Origin: Paragorgia papillata
Taxonomy: Eukaryota > Cnidaria > Anthozoa > Scleralcyonacea > Coralliidae
DNA length: 64,000 bases
Direction of reading: 5' to 3'
Assembly: GCA_035771165.1 (NCBI GenBank)
Contig: JAWNZC010000236.1
Span: forward strand, 1,158,501-1,222,500
Both the position numbers and the translations under genes were made by a program. The stretch's first letter is position 1, and the number at the start of each line of letters is the position of its first letter. The notes beneath the pieces were generated by a model. It was not told where the DNA came from, made no database searches, and saw only the letters and a list, made by a program, of their open reading frames with translations. This document shows, one piece after another, positions 27,355 through 38,128 of this stretch.

Positions 27355-28268
27355 AACGGTTTCATTTATTTATTTTTTATTTATTTATTAACTTTACAAC
27401 CATACAAGTGTGTGAAGGAATTAATACAAGTTAAACATAAAAACGGTGCAAGACTTGATCATGGTTGAAGGTATGATCAACAGGACATGAATCCCATGCA
27501 TGTGAAGACCAACCTGACAAAAAAATACGGAGTAGACATAAATTAAAGACAAGGACTAATACACTATTTACATATGATAGGACAGATTAAGAACAACAGC
27601 TTAAGTTGTAATAACGACACTTAGAGCAGTAGGTTTTCCAAGTGCGCATTCTATTTACTTCAAAAGTAGAGTCTAATTGAGAAGAGTAGTAAATATAAAG
27701 TTGGTGCTTAAAAGAGGAAACAGACGTACTAATTATTACGGATGATCGGAGAGAGATTATTCCAGAGAAAGACAATTCGGTTAAGAAAGCATTTCTAAAA
27801 ATAGAAGTCCTGCAAGGATTGGCTTGAAGCAAGTTGTCCTTGAGCAATGAGAAGAAAAAGAGACAAAAGAGATTTCTAGATCGTAGAGGCCTTGTTTGCA
27901 TTTGAAAAAAAAGATAAGATATTTTATTTCAAGCCAGTACGATATCGGTAGTAAATTGAGTTTCTTGAGACGCTCAGAATAAGACAACTCGTAGTCTTGA
28001 AGTATAAATTTGGTAGCTCGTCTTTGAACACCCTCCAGGATCGCAAGATCACGTGACGAACCTTGAGGTGCCCAGATCTCACTGGCGTCAGATAGGTGAG
28101 ATCGGACGAGTGCGAGCCTAGAGTAGCCGACGGCAGCGAGTGTCAATCATTTTAGTACAATTCCTGCATGCGAAGAAAGCCAAGCAAACGGTTGGCTTTA
28201 GCTGTACAGCTGGCGATGTGAGGGGACCGCTTGAGGTCATTGCTGACAATATAGCCCTTCATGTATAA
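27355..28268 (-). mobile_element. LINE fragment, minus strand
   Basis: On the minus strand the reverse transcriptase C-part reads GYIVSNDLKRSPHIASC with TAKANRLLGFLR, then VRSHLSDASEIWAPQGSSRD and AILEGVQRRATKFIL. A decayed end follows. Frameshifts lie near 28150 and 27890. The 3' tail is the AAAT-rich run at 27360-27392 (TTTATTTA on the plus strand). 5'-truncated. Confidence 0.83.
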
Positions 28269-28399
28269 CATAACATAACACAATTTATTTATACCAGGTC
28301 CTCCTGTAGACTGTACGACAGTCCCTTTAGGGGATGGGCAGGCGGTGTTCGCACTACGCATTGTTGTAGGCGATTTTTCGGCGGTAGCCAATATGGCGA

Positions 28400-29095
28400 A
28401 CTAGTACTTGAAGAGTAGTAAGTTTAGGCTTCATTTCTGGCAATATTATTTATTATTTGTCAATTCTTTTTACATTATTGGAAAATTTACATCTTTCTGT
28501 GGGCATTTACATCTTAAGATCGAAGGAAAATCGATTTTTAATCGGAATTTAGAGCTGGTGTGTATTTTAGTTGCTGTTTTGTATGAGTGCAGGATATTCA
28601 TGTAATATGAGTAAGCTTAAGTTTTTGGCAATTTTTTCTTAAACTTTTAACCAAAATTTAATTCTGAATATTTTGATGTTGGTATAGAGTCTAAGCTATG
28701 TAAAATTGTGAACGTTCCCCTTCCGATCACCATTTATTTCTAGCTTGAAAATATGCATTTTCACAGCGCGAGAGACAGCTCAAATTTTGTACTGACAGCT
28801 GGAGATTCGATTTATAAACATTTACATGGTATGTCATTATATATATGAAGCTTGTGCTTCGTCTTTCACAAAACAAAACGCATTTATTAAATAGACATAC
28901 GCGATGATTTTCCTTTTTATCAAACAAAGCGCATTTTATAAACACAAATTTAATATTCGTTTGGCTTTCTCCGCGCCCGAATTAAAAGACAAAAGTATTG
29001 GCATGTAATATGATTAATTGATTATGAAAAACAAAGTATCTGCTTCTGTTCTTGACAACCATCGAGGGAATTTTATAAAGACAAACGATTCCTTA
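28400..29095. other. Spacer upstream of the TPR-CHAT gene
   Basis: No coding, RNA or repeat signal is recognised. At 28276-28390 there is a short block around CTGTACGACAGTCC that looks repetitive but has no partner in the window. Confidence 0.4.
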
Positions 29096-29097
29096 AG

Positions 29098-29228
29098 ACT
29101 TTCTTCGCAGCATCTCGAAACGCATTTACAAACATCTATGCGACTTAGATATTGATTATTTAGCTCAAGTATCCAAGAATATTTTACAGTAACTCAGTAC
29201 TATCGCCTTTCACTTTTCAATAACCTCT
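29098..29228. repeat. 130-bp dispersed repeat, copy 2
   Basis: Direct repeat of 24455-24595, with small indels around CGACTT..ATTGATTATTTAGCTC. Confidence 0.85.
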
Positions 29229-29578
29229 AAAAGATTTCTGACAAAACGACTTGAGAAAGGAGTTTATGGGATACGTATATCCCTTTCAAAAGAAAAGACT
29301 GACTGATAGATCAACGTTTATGTATAAAGCACAAAAACGTCTTGAGTAGAAGGAAAACCGTCAAACCGAAAGAAACATTACAAACAATATTTTCATATGA
29401 GAACCACTTTAAAGTATTGAGAGAAATTGGGACCAAAATCACTCACAGATCTTTTCACCCAAAAACTTGAAATTACAAATTACGACTTAATATGACTTAA
29501 TATATATATATATATATGTAGTTGTTGACGTTAATGTGTTTAAATACGTATTTCTATATATCTTCTACTCATTTGCAG

Positions 29579-29787
29579 TGATTACAAGAATTGTTATTTA
29601 ATCATAGAAGATCTACAGAACGCTCTTGATATCGCCAAAAAAACTCCAGAATGAAGAAAACGCTGAAGAAAACAAAAAATGCCTAAATAGTTTGTTGGTC
29701 TGCTTAGGACATCTGATCTGGGCTGTAAAACGTTTGAAACTGCTCACTCACAAAGGAAGAATGGCAACAATTGGAATCGGTGAATAA
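29579..29787 (+). other. Probable 5' exon or broken N-terminus of the TPR-CHAT gene
   Basis: A good acceptor-like sequence (TTCTACTCATTTGCAG) ends at 29578. After it, NCYLIIEDLQNALDIAKK reads in one frame. LQNEENAEENKKCLNSLL to MATIGIGE then TAA (29785) reads in the main ORF frame. Either this is 5' UTR, or the N-terminal part has been separated by a frameshift and a stop. Confidence 0.45.
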
Positions 29788-29796
29788 CAAAAGACA

Positions 29797-32700
29797 ATGA
29801 ACGATTATCGAACAGATTTGAAGATTGCGTACGAACAGGCATTTTTGTACTACGAGAATGGAGAATACCAAAAGTCAGTTGACTGTTGCCGCGAAGTCTT
29901 GGCCACTGCTCAGAAAGTAGGCCACAAAGTAGGCGAAGGAGAAGCTTTTGCAGTTATGGGGGTAGCCTACAACAACCTTGGTGAATACCAAAAAGCAATT
30001 GACTGTCACCGTAGACACTTGGAGATTGCTGTAGAGCTTGGCGATAGAGGAGGGAAAGGCAGAGCTCATGGAAATATGGGAAATGCGTACAACAGCATTG
30101 GTGAATACCAAAAAGCAATTGACTGTCATCGCAAAGACGTGGAGATTTCGGAAGAGCTTCGCGATAGAGGAGGGATATGCAGAGCTCATGCAAATATGGG
30201 AAATGCGTACGAGAACGTTGGTGAATATCAAAAAGCAATTGACTGTCATCGTAAACACTTGGAGATTGCTTTAGAGCTTGGCGATAGAGGAGGGATAGGC
30301 AGAGCTCGTGGAAATATGGGAAATGCGTACAACAACATTGGTGAGTACCAAAAAGCAATTGACTGTCATCGCAAAGACTTGGAGATTTCGGAAGAGCTTG
30401 GCGATAGAGGAGGGATAGGCAGAGCTCATGGAAATATGGGAAATGCGTACGAGAACATTGGTGAATACCAAAAAGCAATTGACTGTCATCGTAAACACTT
30501 GGAGATTGCTTTAGAGCTTGGCGATAGAGGAGGGATAGGCAGAGCTCGTGGAAATATGGGAAATGCGTACAACAACATTGGTGAATACCAAAAAGCAATT
30601 GACTGTCATCGCAAAGACTTGGAGATTTCGGAAGAGCTTGGCGATAGAGGAGGGATAGGCAGAGCTCATGCAAATATGGGAAATGCGTACAACGACATTG
30701 GTGAATACCGAAAAGCAATTGACTGTCATCGTAAACACTTGGAGATTTCTGAAGAGCTTGCCGATAGAGGAGGGATAAGCAGAGCTCATGGAAATATGGG
30801 AAATGCGTACAACAACATTGGTAAATACCAAAAAGCAATTGACTGTCATCGCAAAGACTTGGAGATTTCGGAAGAGCTTGGCGATAGAGGAGGGATAGGC
30901 AGAGCTCATGCAAATATGGGAAATGCGTACAACAAAATCGGTGAATACCAAAAAGCAATTGACTGTCATCGTAAACACTTGGAGATTGCTTTAGAGCTTG
31001 GCGATAGAGGAGGGATGGGCAGAGCTCATGGAAATATGGGAAATGCGTACAACAACATTGGTGAATACCAAAAAGCAATTGACTGTCATCGTAAAGACTT
31101 GGAGATTTCTGAAGAGCTTGGCGATAGAGGAGGGACAGGCAAAGTTCATGGAAATATGGGAAATGCGTACGAGAACATTGGTGAATACCAAAAAGCAATT
31201 GACTGTTATCGTAAATACTTGGAGATTTCTGAAGAGCTTGGCGATAGAGGAGGGATAGGCAGAGCTCGTGGAAATATGGGAAATGCGTACAACCACATTG
31301 GTGAATACCAAAAAGCAATTGACTGTCATCGTAAACACTTGGAGATTTCTGAAGAGCTTGGCGATAGAGGAGGGATAGGCAAAGCTCATGCAAATATGGG
31401 AAATGGGTACAATGACATTGGTGAATACCAAAAAGCAATTGACTGTTATCGTAAACACTTGGAGAATTCTGAAGAGCTTGGCGAGAGAGGAGGTATAGGC
31501 AGAGCTCATGGAAATATGGGAATTGCGTACAACAACATTGGTGAATCCCAAAAAGCAATTGACTGCTCTTGTAAATCCTTGGAGATTGCTGAAGAACTTG
31601 GGGAAATACATCATGCAGCAACGAGACAAAGTAATCTTGGTTTTTTTTACTTATTAAAGAATAATGACAGAGTAGCTTGCTCATTCTTCGCTAAGTCAAT
31701 GTTAAGCTACGAGAAGATCCGCCGTTCTGGAGTTTATGAAGATGAATTAAATACGTCTATGTCGAATCTGTTTGCTGATATGCACAAAACGTTTCTCGAA
31801 AGTCTTTTGAATCTGAAACAAGTCAAATCGGCCTTGTTGGTCTCGGACAGTGGGAAAGCGAAAGCTCTTTACGACTTGACAAGAAGATGTGTAGACGTTG
31901 TTATGGATCCTTCTCTTGATGAGAGTTTTACTCTTGCAATCCAAGCAATTGCCGACGATCCTTGTTTAAAAACAAACGAAGCATTTCTTGATATTGTTTT
32001 GTCCAAAGTGATGTGTCTGATGCGAGATGAAAATATTATTTCCTACACGTTTGATCATCAACATAATCTACACGCATGGGTTATTTCAAGAAAAGGTATT
32101 TTCCACAAGACATGGAAAACAGCGAACGGTATGTCGACGAAAATCTATGGGGAGACAATCAATCGTGGGATACAAGAATGTTTGATGCGAAAGTTGCCAA
32201 AAAATGTTTCCTGTAATCCAGGATCAGCAGAGACGTACAACTTTGGTGGAAATGTGAACATGAGTCATCTTGATCAACCATTGATTAGTAACAAAGATGA
32301 CCGCGGGAATAAGTTCACTCGAGATTTAGAAGATAGAGTTGAATATTTGACGAAAATTGACAACACAAGCTCGGAAACGATAAACTGTGATCCAAATATC
32401 TCGGTCCTGAAGTCCTTGAAGGGCAGATACAACTTGGATGGCTCAACCACAGATCAACACGGCTCCTATAATTCTTCTCAGAAGAGCAGTGAAGAAAATG
32501 AGGAAGATACGAAAAAGGTAGTTGGATGGTATTCGTTGGAAAGACCAAATATTACACAAAGTCGAGTGAAAAACGGTACTGATCGCCGAGGGCCTCAACT
32601 GAAACAAGACACATATCAAACAAAGCTAGAGAAACTATATTCAATATATATTTCACCTATCGAAGAATATCTGGTTGGCTCAAATATTCTAATCGTCCCA

Positions 32701-33501
32701 GAAGGCTCGTTATTTAAGGTACCATTTTGTTCTTTACTCAACTCGAAGAAAGAACATCTGTGTGACAGATACAGTCTACAGTTTACCCCGGCGTTACATG
32801 TTCTCAATGCAAGCTTGTCGAAGCCCTTACCGAAGATTGGACCGGCTCTTTTTGTTGGAAATCCAATTGTTGGAGATGTCAAATTTAACGACGTACTCAC
32901 ATCGATACCTCAACTTGCTAACGCCAAAGTCGAAGCTAAAGAATGCAGTGAATATTTCAACGCCGAGCCATTGTTTGATGAAAAGGCTACAAAGGAGAAT
33001 GTCCTGAAGAAGATGAAAAATGCAAGTGTCGTTCACATCGCTGCGCATGGGGACATGGATCACGCCGACATATTCCTCGCACCAAACGAAGGAGCACCAA
33101 AACCTCCAAGCGAAGAACATTATCTCCTAACAGCTAAAGATGTTGTCGAGTGCACTCTTGAAGCTCGTCTTGTAGTATTGAGCTGTTGTCACAGCGGTCG
33201 TGGTCAAATATCCGCCGAGGGTGTTGTTGGCATTGCAAGATCTTTCCTAGGGGCTGGCGCCCGTTCAGTTTTGGTGTCGCTCTGGAGAATCCTAGACGCA
33301 GAAACTATGGGATTTATGAAGCTGTTCTATGAGAAAGTCATCCAAGGAATCTCCGTGTGCGTTGCTCTACAGCAAACAATGATTGAAATGAAGAAGAAAT
33401 ACACAATGGAAGCGTGGTCGTATTTCCAAATATTAGGAGAAGACATTTCACTAAGTAAGGACGAAATTGAAGAAATTCGTCGACAATCTTCAGCAGATTA
33501 A
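29797..33501 (+). CDS. TPR-CHAT protein, TTC28-like
   Basis: 1234 residues in one exon. The start is the first ATG after an in-frame TAA at 29785. Residues about 9-610 are tetratricopeptide repeats of 40 residues (GEYQKAIDCHRK..LEI..ELGDRGG), one degenerate plus fourteen regular, then a diverged repeat. A helical region and a low-complexity linker (about 740-950) follow. A CHAT domain fills about 950-1220: VVHIAAHGD holds His1084 and VVLSCCHSG holds Cys1131, the caspase-like dyad, followed by GVVGIARSFLGAGARSV and SLW. Metazoan TTC28-type proteins have this TPR-plus-CHAT plan. It is probably cytosolic, since no signal peptide or membrane helix is seen; whether it is a protease is unknown. AATAAA lies at 33676. 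Antisense frames over the repeats are shadows. Confidence 0.9.
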   Translation: MNDYRTDLKIAYEQAFLYYENGEYQKSVDCCREVLATAQKVGHKVGEGEAFAVMGVAYNNLGEYQKAIDCHRRHLEIAVELGDRGGKGRAHGNMGNAYNSIGEYQKAIDCHRKDVEISEELRDRGGICRAHANMGNAYENVGEYQKAIDCHRKHLEIALELGDRGGIGRARGNMGNAYNNIGEYQKAIDCHRKDLEISEELGDRGGIGRAHGNMGNAYENIGEYQKAIDCHRKHLEIALELGDRGGIGRARGNMGNAYNNIGEYQKAIDCHRKDLEISEELGDRGGIGRAHANMGNAYNDIGEYRKAIDCHRKHLEISEELADRGGISRAHGNMGNAYNNIGKYQKAIDCHRKDLEISEELGDRGGIGRAHANMGNAYNKIGEYQKAIDCHRKHLEIALELGDRGGMGRAHGNMGNAYNNIGEYQKAIDCHRKDLEISEELGDRGGTGKVHGNMGNAYENIGEYQKAIDCYRKYLEISEELGDRGGIGRARGNMGNAYNHIGEYQKAIDCHRKHLEISEELGDRGGIGKAHANMGNGYNDIGEYQKAIDCYRKHLENSEELGERGGIGRAHGNMGIAYNNIGESQKAIDCSCKSLEIAEELGEIHHAATRQSNLGFFYLLKNNDRVACSFFAKSMLSYEKIRRSGVYEDELNTSMSNLFADMHKTFLESLLNLKQVKSALLVSDSGKAKALYDLTRRCVDVVMDPSLDESFTLAIQAIADDPCLKTNEAFLDIVLSKVMCLMRDENIISYTFDHQHNLHAWVISRKGIFHKTWKTANGMSTKIYGETINRGIQECLMRKLPKNVSCNPGSAETYNFGGNVNMSHLDQPLISNKDDRGNKFTRDLEDRVEYLTKIDNTSSETINCDPNISVLKSLKGRYNLDGSTTDQHGSYNSSQKSSEENEEDTKKVVGWYSLERPNITQSRVKNGTDRRGPQLKQDTYQTKLEKLYSIYISPIEEYLVGSNILIVPEGSLFKVPFCSLLNSKKEHLCDRYSLQFTPALHVLNASLSKPLPKIGPALFVGNPIVGDVKFNDVLTSIPQLANAKVEAKECSEYFNAEPLFDEKATKENVLKKMKNASVVHIAAHGDMDHADIFLAPNEGAPKPPSEEHYLLTAKDVVECTLEARLVVLSCCHSGRGQISAEGVVGIARSFLGAGARSVLVSLWRILDAETMGFMKLFYEKVIQGISVCVALQQTMIEMKKKYTMEAWSYFQILGEDISLSKDEIEEIRRQSSAD
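29941..31620 (+). repeat. 14 x 120-bp in-frame TPR-coding tandem repeat
   Basis: Fourteen units of exactly 120 bp (29941, 30061 and so on to 31501) with no indel. Units 3-6 show a 240-bp higher-order pattern: HRKHLEIALELGDRGG units alternate with HRKDLEISEELGDRGG units. Identity between many units looks above 90 percent. Confidence 0.95.
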
Positions 33502-33605
33502 ACGGTAATATTAGAACAACTTATATATTATCGTTTAAGTACTTGTATTTGCTTAAGTTTGGTCATATACTGAACTTTATAGATAATTTAGATGTAATGT
33601 AATGT

Positions 33606-33670
33606 ATCATACATGAGGAGGAGTATTTTTTAAGGATTTCCAAACACCGAGATGTTTGTTGAATCATGGT
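33606..33670. repeat. Half of a fold-back MITE in the 3' UTR
   Basis: ATCATACATGAGGAGGAGT, GGATTTCCAAACACCGAGA and TGTTTGTTGAA match one arm of the elements at 41327-41472 and 54655-54795. It lies between the stop codon and the AATAAA of the TPR-CHAT gene. Confidence 0.8.
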
Positions 33671-33675
33671 TAGTA

Positions 33676-33681
33676 AATAAA
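33676..33681 (+). terminator. Polyadenylation signal AATAAA
   Basis: First AATAAA hexamer after the TPR-CHAT stop, 175 bp downstream. Position-based inference only. Confidence 0.5.
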
Positions 33682-33784
33682 AAGACTGGACAGGAAACTT
33701 GGTCGCGTGAGCATGACAACCTTGGTTGAAATTAATAAATTTAAAAATCCCCTACACTATATTCAAATTTTAGCAATAATAGCT

Positions 33785-33880
33785 TCTTATTAACCGAGAG
33801 TGTGGTCATTGCGGAGAAATATCAAACCGAGATCTTGACAGTATACGGACCGCGGTTCGTACATAAAATAATCAGAGACG
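33785..33880. repeat. Dispersed repeat, copy 2
   Basis: Partner of 18140-18270. CTTCTTATTAACCG and CTTGACAGTATACGGACCG are conserved. Confidence 0.7.
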
Positions 33881-34027
33881 TCTGTATTGACGAAGCAGTC
33901 GAGGTTATTATAAATTTCCTTTTAAAATTAAATCAAATTGATTGTGCCTTAGGCACGATAAATTTATTTGAAATGTCAACATATATAGTTATCTGAACAT
34001 GAGAAGGAGAAGAATTCGAAAAAAGCT

Positions 34028-34494
34028 TCACTTTAGGGCAGTAAGATGGAAAATCTTCTATTCAATTTTGGTTTTGTCTAGGATCGCTTTCCGTATGAGG
34101 AAGTATAGCGTTCTTATTAAATTAATATCTCATCATTTTCCAGAGATATTCAGGTTTTTGTAACATGCAAATGAATGCCTCATGATGTCATCTACTCCAG
34201 ACAGATCAAACGAACTTCCTCAAATGAGGAATATATCAAGCAATAACTGTGCACATTGCAATGTACTATTCGTTTTAGAATAAAATTTCAGCACAATCTA
34301 CACCTATTATTTTCATAGATATTCCTCCTTTACATAATTAGTGAAGTAGATGATGTCATAAGGATCTTATTTGCATTTCTTTAAAACCAAAATATCTTTG
34401 GAACAAGATGGGAAATTGAACAAGCAAACATACGACACTTATAAATAAAATCAAAATTGGGATAGACAATTTTGGCGTCTTACTGCCACTTTAA
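34028..34494. mobile_element. ~470-bp MITE with AGGGCAGTAAGA ends
   Basis: CACTTTAGGGCAGTAAGA at the left and TCTTACTGCCACTTT at the right are inverted, and imperfect homology extends about 50 bp (CAATTTTGGTTTTGTCTA against TAAAATCAAAATTGGGATAG). No coding capacity. Confidence 0.75.
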
Positions 34495-34925
34495 AAATCT
34501 TAGTAAAACAAGCATACTCACGCCAATCGTGACATCACAATTTCCAACTAGGTTTCACCGTTTTGGAAACGGAGCAAACGACAGTATCACCCAACAGAGC
34601 TGAAATCACTCCACGTGACTAAGTTTCCTATCAAGTCTTTTTACTATCGTATCTGGTATCAAGACTTAGGAATTTTCAAAACAATGAGGCGCAAAATTTA
34701 CAGTTGGCCTCCTCTTTTTAGCTTAGTTTAATGAATTTTAGCTGCCAATACAAAAAAATAATACATGCATGTACATAAAATAATAAAGTAAGTGGCAACG
34801 GAAAAGCAACCGGATAGGTCCAAGTCGATAGCTAAACCGCTGATGAACAAAAGGCCAGCGCGCCACTGAACTGAACTGAAGAGAACATTACATTATAGAA
34901 TATTTTTATAATTTACCTTATCAGT
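34495..34925. other. Spacer, nothing recognised
   Basis: No repeat, RNA or coding signal was identified here. Confidence 0.4.
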
Positions 34926-34929
34926 TAAT

Positions 34930-35985
34930 ACCGTTATATGTAGTTTATCGCCACTGTAGTCATTTATATTGGGAGTGTTACAGTTATATATTAGACATCT
35001 GGCGAATGTCCGTGACAGCTACGCAGTGCTATCATTTATGTGTGTGTACGTGTTTTATCGCCCCTGTAGTCCTTTATAATAGGATTGTTACAGTTATAGA
35101 CATCTGGCGAATGTCAGTGACAGCTACGCAGTGCTATCATTTATGTATGTGTGTTTATTGCCCCTGTTAGTCGTTTATATTGGGATTGTTACAGTTATAT
35201 ATTATACCTTTTTTACACGGTACCGGACGAATTCGGAACTAGTCTCGAATTAGTACGGTTTCGCCTGTTTACACGGAAGAAAAATTTGGAATCCTTCTCG
35301 AATTAGTACGCTTGCGCCTGTTTACACGGAAGAAATATTCGGAATCGTTCTCGAATTAGTACGGTTGCGCCTCTTTACACGGAAGAAAAATTCGGAACCG
35401 TTCTTGAAGTAGTACGGTTCCGCCTCTTTACATGGAAGAAAAATTCGGAACCGTAATCGAATTAGTACGGTTGCGCCTGTTTACATGGAAGAAAAATTTG
35501 GAACCGGACTCGAATTAGTACGGTTGCGCCTGTTTACACGGAAGAAAAATTCGAAACCCGACTCGAATTAGTACGGTTCCGCCTGTTTACACGGAAGAAA
35601 AATTTGGAACTGGACTCGAATTAGTACGGTTCCGCCTGTTTACACGGAAGAAAAAGTCGGAACCGTTCTCGAATTTGTACGGTTCCGACTGTTTACACGG
35701 AAGAAAAAGTCGGAACCGGTCTCGAATTAGTACGGTTCCGCCTGTTTACACGGAAGAAAAAGTCGGAACCGGTCTCGAATTAGTACGGTTCCGTGTGTTT
35801 ACACTTAAGAAAAAGTCGGAACCGGTCTCGAATTTGTACGGTTCCGCCTGTTTACACGGAAGAAAAAGTCGGAACCGGTCTCGAATTCGTCCGGTACCGT
35901 GTAAACGTAACCTTAGACATCTGGCGAATGTCCGTGACATGCAGCTACGCAGTGCTATACTTTATGTTTGTATTTTATTGCCCCT
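34930..35985. repeat. ~125-bp tandem repeat, three units, third interrupted
   Basis: Unit landmarks are ATCGCC.CTGTAGTC, GATTGTTACAGTTATA and GACATCTGGCGAATGTC then GCTACGCAGTGCTAT. Units start near 34945, 35050 and 35155. The third is split by the 35207-35913 element and resumes at 35914 with GACATCTGGCG. Confidence 0.85.
35207..35913. mobile_element. Inverted-terminus element filled with 53-bp repeats
   Basis: The termini TACACGGTACCGGACGAATT and AATTCGTCCGGTACCGTGTA are exact inverted repeats. The interior is about thirteen units of 53 bp (ACACGGAAGAAAAA, TCGGAACCG, TCGAATTAGTACGG, GCGCCTGTT). TTA or TA flanks both outer ends. No gene; overlapping short frames (TVPPVYTEEK-type) come from the array. 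Confidence 0.88.
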
Positions 35986-35999
35986 GTAGAACAACGACA

Positions 36000-37960
36000 G
36001 ATTTTGTTTTGAGCCAATGAGGGCGTTTGTTTACATCGATTCAACAACCAATCAGATTACTTGAATTTCGTGTGGACCTCCGGTGCGATCGAAAATCAAC
36101 AAAATACTATGGAGCAAACACACCACCTATAAAAGCTGTACGTGCACGCAATTTTTTTAGCTTCAAACGTGCATATTCGGATAGAATACGAATTTTTCTT
36201 TAATTTCCTCGCGGGGTTAAACAATTCGTTTTCTAATTCAAAAACAATCGGCCCTTGAATTACGGCTTAAGAAAAGCCCGCGACCAAGCTAAAAAGCGAC
36301 CGGCTTTTATGTAATTGTCCCTGACTATAGTGCCGCGAACGCCGGGAAAATATAACGTTCTTTTTCGTTCTTATACTGAGTTCTTGTGTTCGCAGCTTAA
36401 AAAAATTCCCAAATTTTCGAAAATATGCCATAATTAATCCTCCACTACATGACGAGTGTTCAAATGATCGAAAGGATCAAAATGACAACAAAATAATGAA
36501 TCTGAGAGCCCATGGCTTGCAGGGACGCCGGAAAGGCGTGGCGTTTTGCCAGGAGAAGCAAGGGGGGCAGAGGTGCCCTTTGGTTTTTAAAAATACTCTT
36601 GTCAAATACTGCGCAAACTGTTTCATATGGTCTAACTTGCGCATTCGAGCTTCGATACTGCGAAGAAACATAGTAAACTGTAAACATACCTAATATAGGA
36701 GAATCTTTTAAAGCGCTTAGCCATATATAAAGTGCATGTCCGTAAATCGTACATCCGTACGGATTTTTGAATAAAGGTATGAACGTTGCTGTTGTATATA
36801 TACCTACTTTTAGTTTAGCTAATAAATTAGCTTAGTAAATTAAACAGCTGATCGTTAAATACATAAAAAATTACATGTATACATACATGGTAAATTAAGG
36901 TAACCTAGCAGTAGTAAAAAAATAGATATCAATAAAAGTGCCCTTTAGCGGGAGTTTGCCCCTCTTGCCCTTTTATCGTTCCGGCGTCCCTGATAGCTTG
37001 GCTGAAATATCCAATGCATTTGTTGATTTTATCAAGCAGGAATTTGGCACAAAATCTGTAACCCATGTATGTAGTGCCTGTCTTATGCAATGGCTAAAAA
37101 AAAGAGTGATTACTAAGTGTTTGTCATCAAGTTATGGTAAAGCAATTAAAGACAAGGTATAGAAAAACAGGTAAGAGACAAATGCAATTAACCCTCACTA
37201 TCCATTTGACCTACAGTGTACTAAGCTAGATTATCAGTTTCTAAGTCTATACAAATAATATAGCTCTGAATATCTTACTTCAGAAATTCCATAGTCCAAA
37301 AATTATATATTCCTGTGTTATATTATTAAGAATAGAGCCAAAACAGTACTCTTGACTTGGCAACCCTGAGCTTAGTACACCTGTTTTAATTTAGCTTCAA
37401 GTTTTGCTTTCGAATTCACAAAAGCATGACGTCCTCGGTAGTGCTGATGGTAAACAGCCACAGCTGATGTTATCAATGATCTAGAGTCATGCCTTTTAAT
37501 GAGTCAATCCAATGGTCAAGTTAGTAATGTAATGTACTGTACTATACGGTACTGCACTGTACTGTGGTTTTCTGCACTGCAGTATACGTATAATATGTAG
37601 TGTATAGCATGTAGTATTTGAACTGTCGCTTAGTCTACTCCGTTATGAAAACGTTCCGTGACGCACGAGGTACTCAGAACACCCTAACAAGTGGTTAAGT
37701 GAGTAGGTGAGGTGTTACAGTCATTTTAGGTTGCTTTTTGAAGGAAAAGTTTAAGGGTGTGTTTCGAAGTTCGCAAGTTCGTATTGAACTTGGTATTTGA
37801 TTGTCTACAAGCAACTAAGTAGCCAATCAAATGCGGAGGTCGAAATGAACTTCTCAACTTCGCAACGAACTTCTACACATTTCCGTTAAAAGTAACCTGA
37901 AACTGACTGTAAGCCTAAGGTTGTAACTCGTAAAAACGTAGAGTGCTGCTTAGGCAGCGT
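36000..37960. other. Spacer, no gene recognised
   Basis: A 75-residue frame at 36938-37162 has SAEISNAF-like helical text and a CSAC motif but no recognised family, splice partner or start context. Repetitive TACTGTACTGTA-type sequence lies near 37530-37570. Confidence 0.35.
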
Positions 37961-37969
37961 TTTAGAGAG

Positions 37970-38116
37970 AGCAAAGTGAAAAGGTGCTAAACTGCCGAGG
38001 TTTTTAGTAACGAAAAACTATGGTTTCGAGCCCTTTATCAGAGTAAAGAGCTCTGCTCAAAACGTCAGTGTTCTGTTACTAAAAACCTCGGCAGTTTACC
38101 ACATTTTCACTTTGCT
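37970..38116. mobile_element. 147-bp fold-back MITE
   Basis: The arms AGCAAAGTGAAAA..TGC.AAACTGCCGAGG with TTTTTAGTAAC are inverted around a loop. A half-copy occurs at 15652-15690, just after stalk exon 2 of copy A. Confidence 0.87.
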
Positions 38117-38128
38117 GTAAGCCTAACG

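Noticed and set aside
29941..31620. CRISPR-like or other regular array
   Set aside because: The 120-bp units are contiguous coding TPRs with no spacers.
29954..31684. 576-residue minus-strand ORF and related shorter antisense ORFs
   Set aside because: Antisense shadow of the 120-bp TPR repeats; repeating codons avoid stops in the opposite frame.
35218..35905. CRISPR array (53-bp period)
   Set aside because: There are no unique spacers; the whole period is repeated and the host is eukaryotic.
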